Position numbers and translations under genes: made by a program. This document shows positions 10,248 through 20,100 of a stretch of 64,000 bases of DNA, piece by piece (the first letter of the stretch is position 1; the number at the start of each line of letters is the position of its first letter). A model generated the notes under the pieces. It was given only the letters and a program-made list of their open reading frames with translations. It was not told where the DNA came from and ran no database searches. The DNA is taken from the NCBI GenBank assembly GCA_003141895.1, contig PLNT01000046.1:1-64000 (forward strand), written 5' to 3'. Origin of the DNA: Bacteroidales bacterium. Its GTDB lineage: Bacteria > Bacteroidota > Bacteroidia > Bacteroidales > VadinHA17.

Positions 10248-10255
10248 CAAATATA
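10248..10255 (-). promoter_or_regulatory. Putative Bacteroidetes -7 box (TATATTTG) for the caspase gene
   Basis: TAnnTTTG on the minus strand, 21 bp upstream of the start codon; no convincing -33 box. Confidence 0.4.
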
Positions 10256-10400
10256 CAAAATCTATAATATCTGAATATTATATATAAAGTTTAGTCAACC
10301 TGATTCCTTCTCAAGGTAAATGTTCATACCTGTATGTTTGCATAAAAGTCAGCTTCTTATATTGTTTCAATAGGCTCAATCATAATTAAATAAAGAAAAA

Positions 10401-10408
10401 TAAATTTG
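10401..10408 (+). promoter_or_regulatory. Putative -7 box (TAAATTTG) for the VCBS-repeat gene
   Basis: TAnnTTTG, 12 nt before a 22-nt block shared with the promoter region at 17137. Confidence 0.5.
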
Positions 10409-10420
10409 CATTATTCTTTA

Positions 10421-10442
10421 TTTCGTTGTAAATTTTGTGGAG
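10421..10442 (+). promoter_or_regulatory. Conserved 5'-leader block TTTCGTTGTAAATTTTGTGGAG (copy 1)
   Basis: Identical 22-mer at 17137-17158, with further similarity downstream (aaacctgat). Confidence 0.75.
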
Positions 10443-10463
10443 TTTTCTTTAAACCTGATCGTG

Positions 10464-13400
10464 ATGAAACAATTTCTTCTAAAGAAACAGGTTATTTTTT
10501 TAGCTATTGTTTTCATTTTATTAGGCCATAACCTATTTTCTCAAACATTTGTTGAACAAACCAGTATTGTTCTGCCCGGAGTAACAAACGGTTCCGTTTC
10601 CTGGGGTGATTATAATAATGATGGATATCTTGACATTCTATTGACAGGCAAGACAGGAATTGATCCAAACTTTTATCCGATTTCAAGAATTTTCAAAAAT
10701 AATAAGAATAATACCTTCTCGGAACAAACAACCATTTCTTTAAGAGATGTGGAATCCAGCTCTGTTACCTGGGGCGATTATGACAATGACGGGTATATTG
10801 ATATATTATTAAGCGGAAGCTGGGGTGCCAACATATACAGAAACAATGGTAACAACACATTTACTGACCTGACTGGCCTTCCATTAATTGGTCTTTGGGG
10901 GGGGTCGGTTGCCTGGGGAGATTGTGATAACGATGGATATCTGGATATATTACTGGCTGGAAGTGGCAATTCAAAAATCTACCGGAACCTGGGAAATAAC
11001 CTCTTTATTGAGCAAAGCGCCATTTCACTGACAGATGTCAATAATATTGTTTCAGTTGCATGGGGAGATTATAATAATGACGGATATCCTGACATCCTTT
11101 TAACCGGTCAGGAGAAAGGAGGCGCTAGTGTCTCTAAAGTCTATCGGAATAATGGAAATAATACTTTTACGGAACAAACTGGCATTCATTTAACAGGAGT
11201 TCTAGGGAGTTCTGTTGCATGGGGTGATTATAACAACGATGGATATCTGGATATTTTATTGACAGGTGCTAGTTCAGAAGGCATCGTTTCCAGGATCTAC
11301 GGCAACAATGGCGATAATACTTTTACCGAACAAACCGGCATTTCGTTGACAGGAGTAATGAATGGTTCAGTTGCCTGGGGTGATTACAATAATGATGGAT
11401 ATCTGGATATTTTATTAACTGGTACAACAAATGGAAATAATAATGGTGCTATCACTAAAATTTATCGCAATAACGGCGATAATAGCTTTACTGAACAGAC
11501 AGGTATTTCATTAACAGGAGTTGCCTCAAGTTCAGTGGCATGGGGTGATTATGATAACGATGGAGACCTGGATATTCTGTTAACAGGACTAAGTGCAAAT
11601 GGCCAGATAATTTCCAAAATATACAGGAACGATATTGTTAATCCCAATACAAAACCTTCAATTCCGGCCAATCTAAATGCTGCCATAAATAACGGAATTG
11701 TAACATTCACATGGAATAAAGCATCTGATAATCAAACAGCACAGAACGGATTAAGTTACAATCTGTATGTTTATGAATCAGGTCAGACAAATTATAAAAC
11801 TACACAACATGCATTCCGCCAAAGTGATATCTTAAATGGAAGCCGGCTTATAGCAAAAACGGGGAACATTCAGTGGAGCACTACTGGTTATGCTTTAAAT
11901 AACCTGCCTCCTTATAAAACATATTATTGGACAGTACAGGCAGTCGACAATGGTCTTTTAGGTGGTCCTTTTGCTGCCGAACAAAGTTTCATTATGCCAT
12001 TGTACAAACCTACTACCCAGGCAAGTTATCTGAAGATCACCAGTTTGCAGGATAATCAGATGACTCTGAACTGGGCAAATGGAGGAGGAACAAAACGGGT
12101 TGTTTTCATAAAACAGGGAACAAACGGAAATGCTGACCCGGTTGACAATACAACTTATGCTCTGAATGGTTTAACCCCCGGAGGATGGAGATGTGTTTAC
12201 AATGGTAATGAAAGTTCAGCAACGATAGCCGGATTAATAATCAATACAAGCTATATAGTTCATGTAATAGAGTATAATGGATCGTCAGGTAGTGAAAAAT
12301 ATCTGACTTCCGGAGCAGCAAGTAATCCGTTGCCGTTTAGTTCAATATTTACGGAACAATCGGGTATTAATCTGGAAGGCGTTATTGGGATCTCAGCATG
12401 GGGCGATTATGACAATGATGGAAATCTTGATATTTTATTGACAGGAAGCAATCTTTCTTTAGTTTATCACAACAATGGGAATAACAGTTTTACTAAACAG
12501 ACAGGTATTTCATTAACAGGTATTTGGAGTGGTTCAGCAGCATGGGGGGATTATAATAACGACAACTTTCTGGATATTATATTGACAGGTTTTAATGGGC
12601 CTGCAGAAAGCGGCGGGCCTGTCTCTAAAATCTATAAGAATGACAGAAATAATAACTTTATTGAACAAACCGGCATTTCATTACCACCGATATATCAAAG
12701 TTCAGTTGCCTGGGGTGATTACAATGGCGATGGCTATCTGGATATCTTACTTACCGGTCAGACAGCCTCTGGTTATCTTTCAAAAATATTCTCCAACAAC
12801 GGAGACAATACTTTTTCAGATCTCACCGGTCCTTCATTAACTGCATTTTACAGGAGTTTCGTGGCCTGGGGCGATTACGACAATGACGGTTACCCTGATA
12901 TTCTGTTGACAGGACGATCTATATCCTGGCCGATTTCTAAACTTTATCATAACAATGGTGATGGCACCTTTACGGAAAATACCGGTGTTTCTTTACCTGG
13001 TGTTGAAGATAGTTCTGTTGACTGGGGTGATTATGATAATGATGGCTACCCGGATATTATATTGACAGGCACAGATATAACCGGTTACAGAAATTCAAAG
13101 ATTTACAGGAACAATGGAAATAATACATTCACAGAGCAGCAAAATATTCATCTGACCGGAGTTACATCGGGTTCCGTAAAATGGGGAGATTATGATAACG
13201 ATGGCAACCTGGATATTCTGTTGACAGGTTATTCAGACTCCGGACCGGTTGCCAAAATTTATCGTAATAATGGTGATAATACTTTTGCCGAACAATCTGG
13301 TATTCCTTTAACAGCTGTCTATGGAAAGAGTTCGGCAATCTGGGGGGATTACGATAATGACGGAGATCTTGATATTCTGCTAACTGGGATTGATGCAAAT

Positions 13401-16400
13401 GGTAATAATATTTCAAAAATTTACAGGAATAATATTGAAAAAATCAATAAGATTCCCGTACATCCTGATAATCTGAGTTATGAGATCAAGGGCAAAAATG
13501 CTCTTTTGAAGTGGGACAGAGTCACAACAGATGAAACTTCATCAAAATCCATTACATATAATATAAAAGTTGGAAGAAAAAGTGGTGCATCAAATTTTGT
13601 TCCTTGCAATTCTGATTTAAATGGTTTCAGGCGAATAGCAGAAAGGGGCAATACCCAGTTTAACACAACTTTTCTTTTTAAAAACCTCCGATGGGATACA
13701 ACTTATTATGCCAGTGTGCAGGCAATAGATAACTCATTTAAAGGCGGAGCTTTTTCAAATGAGGTCCAGTTTAAAACTAGTCCAGTACAGGCATCTGATC
13801 TCAATGCGACTCATATCAATAACAGTTCGATCATGCTAAAATGGAAAAGAGGGAATGGAGACCGATGCATAGTTTTTGCCAGGGAAGGTACCTCCGGAAC
13901 AGCTAACCCACAGAATTTCACAACATACTTTGCCAGCCCGGTATTTGCTGAAGGTTCGCCGCTGGGTTCAACCGACTGGTATTGCGTTTATAAGGGAGAG
14001 GCAGATTCAGTTTTACTCAGCGGTCTGAACCCGCAAAAGAATTATACTATTTACACTATTGAATTCCAGGGCAAAATTGGTTCCGAGATTTATGCCCCGT
14101 CACCAACTTCAGAAAATATGGGCATATTCAGTTCTTCATTATTCAGCGAACAAACTGGTATCCAACTAAGTAGCATTGGGTTTAGCTCAGTTACATGGGG
14201 CGATTATGATAATGATGGATATGCTGATATTCTCGTTACCGGTAATCCTGGTCCTGTTAACAGCTCAGTCACTAAAATCTACCATAACAATGGTGACAAT
14301 ACTTTTTCTGAACAAACCAGCATTTCCTTACCAGGAGTCTCTTTTAGTTCTGTCGCCTGGGGTGATTATAATAATGACGGATTTCTGGATATTTTATTGA
14401 CAGGTGTTACAAGTTCGGTTTATCTTTCAAAAATCTACAAGAACAATGGCAACAACACTTTCACTGAACAAACTGGCATTTCATTACCTGGCGTTGATGT
14501 ATCTTCAGTTGCCTGGGGCGATTATGATAATGATGGAAATCTCGATTTTCTGTTAACAGGGCAATCCTATGATGGATATATTTCTAAACTCTACAGAAAC
14601 AACGGCGATAATACTTTTACTGAACAGACAGGCATTTCTTTGCCGGGAATCGCATCCGGGTCTCTTGGATGGGGCGATTATAATAATGACGGCAATCTGG
14701 ATTTTTTATTGACAGGCTATACTGGTTCAAATGGTGTCTCAAAAATTTATCGAAACAATGGAGATAATACATTTAGTGACCAAACAAACATCTTACCAGC
14801 TGGTCTTTCAGCTGGTTCCGCTGCCTGGGGAGATTATGACAATGATGGTTATCTTGATATTCTATTGACGGGAAATGGTTATTCTAAAATCTACCACAAC
14901 AATGGAGATAATACTTTTACTGAACAAACAGGCATTCATTTGACAGGAATAAATTATGGTTCTGCAGCCTGGGGCGATTATGATAATGACGGATTCCTTG
15001 ATATTTTATTAACAGGTAGCACAGGCTCAAGTTATATTTCCAGGATCTATCATAACAATGGTGATAATACCTTCACTGAGGAAACCGGAATTTTACTGAC
15101 TGATGTAGACTGGAGTTCAATAGCCTGGTGCGATTACGATAATGATGGCGATCTGGATATATTAATGACAGGATTTGATGCAAGCAGTAACGCAATTTCA
15201 AAAATATACCGGAATAATCTGGTCGCTAAATCAGGTACATTTGCTCCAAATATCAAACCTTCTGCTCCAACTAATTTAACAAGTTCAATAAGTCCAGGCA
15301 AAACTGAATTGACATGGTCCCCGGTAAATAATGATGAAACTCCGGATAATGCTATGAGCTATAATCTCCGGTTCAAATTAAAAGATGCTACACAATGGAA
15401 ATTTGCACCCCAGGCAGCCGAAAATGGGTACAGGCGGGTTCCGGCCATGGGAAATCTGCAGCTGAACAAAAGCTTCAGATTGAAAAACCTTTCACCGGGA
15501 ACATATTACTGGCAGGTTCAGGCTGTTGATCAGGGATATGCAGGAGGTGCCTGGTCTGCTTTGAATTCATTTACTGTTAAGAACACCCAGGCTTTCTTTA
15601 AATCTGATACCGTATGCCGCGGTTCGGCTACTCATTTTACTGATCAATCTGCTGCCTCTGATGGAATTGCGTCATGGAAATGGGATTTCAAAGATGGCAC
15701 AACATCTGCATTGCAGAATCCAACTCATATTTTTAGTTCAGGCGGCACACATAACGTTAAATTAGTAGTTACCAGCAATAGCGGGGTAAAGGACACTATT
15801 GAACATAACGTAATTGTTAAAGTCAGACCAATTACTGATTTCTCTGCGACAACTGTCTGCCAGGGAAGTGAAACAGTTTTAAATAACCTTACAAATACTT
15901 CAGGGCTAAATATCACTTCATGGTCATGGGATTATGGTGACGGTAAGGGTTCAACATTTCAGAGTCCCGGATCACATGGTTACCTCCTTGCCGGTGATTA
16001 CAAGCTAACTTTATTAGCTGTTGCAAATAATGGTTGCTCCGATACCATTAAAAAGACTGTTACAGTTGGAACAATTCCTGTGGCAGAAATTACAGCAAGT
16101 AAACCGCTCACCTTTTGCGCAGGAGATAATGTAACCTTGTCAGTAAGTGCAGATACAGATTATTCATATAAATGGTTACTTGACAGCACAGCTATAACTG
16201 ATGCAACAAAAAATAGTTTTACCGCAACACAATCCGGAAAATACTCTGTTGAAGTAACAAATACCAAAGGATTATGCAAGACAATTTCCTCACTCGTATC
16301 GGTAACGAGTCTTTCAATGCCGGTCACCCCCGTAATAATTACTGAAAATTATGAGGAAGGCAAGTGCCCGGGGAATAGTGAGATTATTCTTCGGGTTGAT

Positions 16401-17072
16401 CAGCCCGGTGCAGAGTATAGTTATCAATGGAAACGAAACGGGACAGCAATAAGCGATGCCACAGGAAGCAGCTACATCGGGTTTCTTCCAGCCGGTGACT
16501 ATACCGTAGCGGTTAATCAGTCCGCTTGCATATCTGAATCTGCGGTTAAGACACTTGTTTTTGATAATGCTCCTGAAAAACCTTACATATTTGCGAAGGG
16601 CCCTACTGTCTGGTACCTTGCATGTAATACTGTCAACGCCCCTCAATACAAATGGTACTATAACGGTAATCTGATTCCTGAAGCAACCGGTTATTTATAT
16701 GTTGCAAACCAGAACCTTGGTAAATACTTTGTAAGCATTGGGAATGACAAAGGCTGCTTTACTGCCAGTGATGAAATAACTATTCCACCTGTTATTACTG
16801 GTTTAGAAGATATTGATCTGGGCAAGGGAATAAAAATCTACCCCAACCCTACTACAGGTAAGTTCACAATGGAGATGGATAACGACATTTATGGTGATTT
16901 GGGTATAAGTGTTATGAACCAGGCAGGGAAAGAAGTTCTGAAGTTAAGGCTTAAGAAAACGACGGAACATTTTTCAACGCAGATTGATCTTAACGGACAG
17001 CCTAAAGGTCTTTATCTCATTAACACTACATCAGGCAAATATTTCAGAACTGATAAAATCGCAATTGAGTGA
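10464..17072 (+). CDS. Giant FG-GAP/VCBS-repeat, Fn3- and PKD-containing secreted protein with T9SS type A sorting domain
   Basis: ATG at 10464 begins a signal peptide (MKQFLLKKQVIFLAIVFILLG); the ORF-track GTG at 10437 lies in the shared leader. 21 repeats SVAWGDYDNDGYLDILLTG...SKIYRNNGDNTFTEQTGISLTGV; PKD-like regions; C-terminus GIKIYPNPTTGKFTMEM. Confidence 0.93.
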   Translation: MKQFLLKKQVIFLAIVFILLGHNLFSQTFVEQTSIVLPGVTNGSVSWGDYNNDGYLDILLTGKTGIDPNFYPISRIFKNNKNNTFSEQTTISLRDVESSSVTWGDYDNDGYIDILLSGSWGANIYRNNGNNTFTDLTGLPLIGLWGGSVAWGDCDNDGYLDILLAGSGNSKIYRNLGNNLFIEQSAISLTDVNNIVSVAWGDYNNDGYPDILLTGQEKGGASVSKVYRNNGNNTFTEQTGIHLTGVLGSSVAWGDYNNDGYLDILLTGASSEGIVSRIYGNNGDNTFTEQTGISLTGVMNGSVAWGDYNNDGYLDILLTGTTNGNNNGAITKIYRNNGDNSFTEQTGISLTGVASSSVAWGDYDNDGDLDILLTGLSANGQIISKIYRNDIVNPNTKPSIPANLNAAINNGIVTFTWNKASDNQTAQNGLSYNLYVYESGQTNYKTTQHAFRQSDILNGSRLIAKTGNIQWSTTGYALNNLPPYKTYYWTVQAVDNGLLGGPFAAEQSFIMPLYKPTTQASYLKITSLQDNQMTLNWANGGGTKRVVFIKQGTNGNADPVDNTTYALNGLTPGGWRCVYNGNESSATIAGLIINTSYIVHVIEYNGSSGSEKYLTSGAASNPLPFSSIFTEQSGINLEGVIGISAWGDYDNDGNLDILLTGSNLSLVYHNNGNNSFTKQTGISLTGIWSGSAAWGDYNNDNFLDIILTGFNGPAESGGPVSKIYKNDRNNNFIEQTGISLPPIYQSSVAWGDYNGDGYLDILLTGQTASGYLSKIFSNNGDNTFSDLTGPSLTAFYRSFVAWGDYDNDGYPDILLTGRSISWPISKLYHNNGDGTFTENTGVSLPGVEDSSVDWGDYDNDGYPDIILTGTDITGYRNSKIYRNNGNNTFTEQQNIHLTGVTSGSVKWGDYDNDGNLDILLTGYSDSGPVAKIYRNNGDNTFAEQSGIPLTAVYGKSSAIWGDYDNDGDLDILLTGIDANGNNISKIYRNNIEKINKIPVHPDNLSYEIKGKNALLKWDRVTTDETSSKSITYNIKVGRKSGASNFVPCNSDLNGFRRIAERGNTQFNTTFLFKNLRWDTTYYASVQAIDNSFKGGAFSNEVQFKTSPVQASDLNATHINNSSIMLKWKRGNGDRCIVFAREGTSGTANPQNFTTYFASPVFAEGSPLGSTDWYCVYKGEADSVLLSGLNPQKNYTIYTIEFQGKIGSEIYAPSPTSENMGIFSSSLFSEQTGIQLSSIGFSSVTWGDYDNDGYADILVTGNPGPVNSSVTKIYHNNGDNTFSEQTSISLPGVSFSSVAWGDYNNDGFLDILLTGVTSSVYLSKIYKNNGNNTFTEQTGISLPGVDVSSVAWGDYDNDGNLDFLLTGQSYDGYISKLYRNNGDNTFTEQTGISLPGIASGSLGWGDYNNDGNLDFLLTGYTGSNGVSKIYRNNGDNTFSDQTNILPAGLSAGSAAWGDYDNDGYLDILLTGNGYSKIYHNNGDNTFTEQTGIHLTGINYGSAAWGDYDNDGFLDILLTGSTGSSYISRIYHNNGDNTFTEETGILLTDVDWSSIAWCDYDNDGDLDILMTGFDASSNAISKIYRNNLVAKSGTFAPNIKPSAPTNLTSSISPGKTELTWSPVNNDETPDNAMSYNLRFKLKDATQWKFAPQAAENGYRRVPAMGNLQLNKSFRLKNLSPGTYYWQVQAVDQGYAGGAWSALNSFTVKNTQAFFKSDTVCRGSATHFTDQSAASDGIASWKWDFKDGTTSALQNPTHIFSSGGTHNVKLVVTSNSGVKDTIEHNVIVKVRPITDFSATTVCQGSETVLNNLTNTSGLNITSWSWDYGDGKGSTFQSPGSHGYLLAGDYKLTLLAVANNGCSDTIKKTVTVGTIPVAEITASKPLTFCAGDNVTLSVSADTDYSYKWLLDSTAITDATKNSFTATQSGKYSVEVTNTKGLCKTISSLVSVTSLSMPVTPVIITENYEEGKCPGNSEIILRVDQPGAEYSYQWKRNGTAISDATGSSYIGFLPAGDYTVAVNQSACISESAVKTLVFDNAPEKPYIFAKGPTVWYLACNTVNAPQYKWYYNGNLIPEATGYLYVANQNLGKYFVSIGNDKGCFTASDEITIPPVITGLEDIDLGKGIKIYPNPTTGKFTMEMDNDIYGDLGISVMNQAGKEVLKLRLKKTTEHFSTQIDLNGQPKGLYLINTTSGKYFRTDKIAIE
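10549..15220 (+). repeat. Three arrays of seven FG-GAP/VCBS-like coding repeats (about 10549-11632, 12340-13438, 14132-15220)
   Basis: 21 WGDY/WCDY...DNDG...LLTG units counted by eye, grouped 7+7+7 and separated by Fn3-like modules. Confidence 0.85.
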
Positions 17073-17116
17073 TATTCAATCTTTAAAACTAGCCGGATTT
17101 ACCAGATTAGAATAAA

Positions 17117-17124
17117 TACTTTTG
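17117..17124 (+). promoter_or_regulatory. Putative -7 box (TACTTTTG) for the YCF48-repeat gene
   Basis: TAnnTTTG, 12 nt before the shared leader block, the same spacing as at 10401. Confidence 0.5.
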
Positions 17125-17136
17125 CTTTTATCCGAA

Positions 17137-17158
17137 TTTCGTTGTAAATTTTGTGGAG
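17137..17158 (+). promoter_or_regulatory. Conserved 5'-leader block TTTCGTTGTAAATTTTGTGGAG (copy 2)
   Basis: Identical to 10421-10442. Confidence 0.75.
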
Positions 17159-17185
17159 ATTTATTCAAACCTGATTGAAATTTTT

Positions 17186-20100
17186 ATGAAAACTAAAATC
17201 TCGATATTTTTTTTAGTTTTTTGCTTATCTCTTTTAAGCACGTTTTCAAATGCACAGGGGGTTTGGGAGGTACAAAATCCATTACCAACATGTGAGCCTC
17301 TAAATGGTAGTTATTGGTTGAACTCTACAAATCTCTGGGCAGTGGGCGACAACGGTACAATTCTTAAGACAGTTGATGGAAATACATGGACCAAATTGAA
17401 TTCGGGGACAACTTCTTATTTATATGGTGTTTATTTTTTTGATGCTAATATTGGTTGGGCAGTTGGTTCAAATGGAACAATTCTGAAAAGCACAAATGGG
17501 GGATCAACCTGGACCTCAGAGACAAGTGGTACTACTCAGGAATTATATAAGGTGCATTTCATAGATTCAAACACAGGATTTATTGTTGGTGGTACATATG
17601 CATCAGGATCTGGAATAATTCTAAAAACTACAAATGGAGGTAACACCTGGAATATACTGCTAAGCGGTTATGCATATAATTTTTATGATTTTGATTTCAT
17701 TGATACAAATAACGGATGGGTAGTTGGAGATCATGGAACGATATTAAAAACCCAAAATGGGGGAAATGCCTGGACAGCACAAGTAAGTAATACTACGAAT
17801 GATCTTTATACGATTCAATTTATTAATTCAAATATTGGGTGGGCCATAGGCTCTAGCGGACGAATATTGAAAACTATTGATGGCGGAATTACATGGAACC
17901 CACAAACCAGCGGTGTTAATGCAGGACTAATTGCTTGTTATTTTGCCGACACTCAAACAGGATGGATTGCAGGAGAGCATTACATTTTAAAAACTATTGA
18001 TGGTGGTCAAAATTGGTTAGTCAAAAGTAATTCTACTTATGATTATTTTAACAGTATCTGTTTTGCAGATATATCAACAGGGTGGGTTATAGGTAACAAA
18101 ATTTTAAGAACAGTTGATGGAGGTACTTCATGGATAAATTTAATAACAGGAGTCTCTAATTATGCTTTAATGAGCATTTATTTCTCTGATGCCAATACAG
18201 GATGGTCTGTTGGTGTAGGTGGAACAATTTTAAAAACAATTAATGGAGGTTTAAGTTGGTTATCTCAAACAAGCAATACTAGCAATGATTTGTATGGTGT
18301 ACAATTTGTAGATAATAATAATGGATGGGCAGTAGGAGCATCTGGTACTATATTAAGAACTAACAATAGAGGTTTAAATTGGATAGTTGTTACCAGCGGT
18401 ACGAGTGATTATTTATTTAGTGTATTTTTTTTTAATGCAAGTAATGGCTGGGCTGTGGGGGGAGCTTCTTCTGGTACTGCACTTTTTACTATTGATGGAG
18501 GCCAAACTTGGACGGTTAAAGCAAATCTGCCATCGAAACAATTAAATTATGTCCATTTTTTTGATGCAAGTAACGGATTGGCTTTAGCACCATTGTCTCT
18601 CACAGCATCGACCTTGTTGAAAACAGCTACTGGTGGCAATTCCTGGACATCTAAAACAATTAATTTAGCACTGAATGAAGTCTTTTTTATTGATCCCAAT
18701 ACCGCATGGGCTATTGGATCTAATGGATCAAATATTTACAAAACGACAGATGGAGGAACAACATGGACAACACAGGTTAGTTCTTCAGGGTTTATGGGTC
18801 TCTTCTTTTATGATGCTGCAAAAGGTTGGGTTGCAAGAACTGATGGTGCAGTTCATGGAAACCTTACTATGCAGAAAACTACTGATGGTGGTTCCACTTG
18901 GGTGATTGAGAAAATTCCTTCTCTATCTGTAACTAAAACATATTTTGTGAAGCCTAAAGTTGGATGGGCCGCCGGATTTAATGGAATGATAATACATTAT
19001 ACTGATTATAGTCCAACCACTCAGGCAAGTAACGTTTCAATTGCTGGAACCACCTATCAAAACATAAACGTCTCCTGGACACGTGGAAATGGTAACCAGG
19101 GTGCTCTGTTTGCCAAACAAACAAATACAGGTACCTGTACACCAGATGTGAATGTTACATATTTACCAAATGCCACTTTTGGATTAGGCGATCAGGTTGG
19201 CAGTACCGGTTGGTATTGTGTTTATAATGGCATGGGGACTTCTGCTTCAATTTCCGGGTTGCAAGCAAACACAGCTTATACATTTCAGGTTTGCGAGTAC
19301 AATTTCAGCCCTGATTTCACTCATTATAATTCCACCACAGCAACAAATAATCCCATAACAGCTACTACTGCAATTGCACCTCCTCAGATTACAACTAACC
19401 CGGTTGCTGTCACCAAATGCGAAAATCTTTCAACCACCTTTTCCACCTCTGCCTCAGGAACGGGGCTAAGCTATCAATGGCAGGTCAATTCAGGACCGGG
19501 ATTTGTGAATGTTACTGATGATGCTGTCTATTCCGGCAGCCAGACTGCTACTCTAACTCTGACAGGTATTCCGGCTAGTCTGAATTCATATAAGTATCAC
19601 TGTGTTGTTTCAAACACCTCAGGCAGTGCCACAAGTAATGATGCTGTTTTGACCGTTAATCCTTTACCTGTAACTCCTTCTGATATTTCTGGCTCCCAGA
19701 TAGTTTGTTTAAACAGCATTTATCCCTATAGTGTATCACCTATCGCAAATGCAAGCACATATACATGGACCTATCCTGCCGGTTTTTCGGTAACAAGTAT
19801 TATAGATAACAATATTAATTTAACAACTTCATCCGGAGCTGTCACCGGTAACATTACTGTTCAGGGCCTTAACGGCTGTGGATCGGGTCCTGTAAAAAGT
19901 TTCCCGGTCAGTGTGAGGAACCTGCCGGCAAATGCTTCCCAGATAACCGGATTGAACAGTGTCTGTACCGGAAGTATAAATATCGGATACAATACAGCAA
20001 CAATTTCAGATGCGGATTATTATGTCTGGTCATTGCCTTTGGGAGCCACAGGTACAAGTTCAACCAATTCCATTATGGTAAGTTATGGAACTAATCCACT

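Noticed and set aside
13162-13416. Antisense ORF inside the VCBS-repeat gene
   Set aside because: Spurious reading of repeated coding sequence on the opposite strand; similar antisense ORFs recur with the repeats (e.g. 10778-10969).
10549-15220. Regularly spaced repeats that could look like a CRISPR or other direct-repeat array
   Set aside because: The repeats are in frame, about 150-170 bp long, divergent at synonymous sites and encode FG-GAP/VCBS-like blades; no short direct repeat/spacer pattern and no cas genes.
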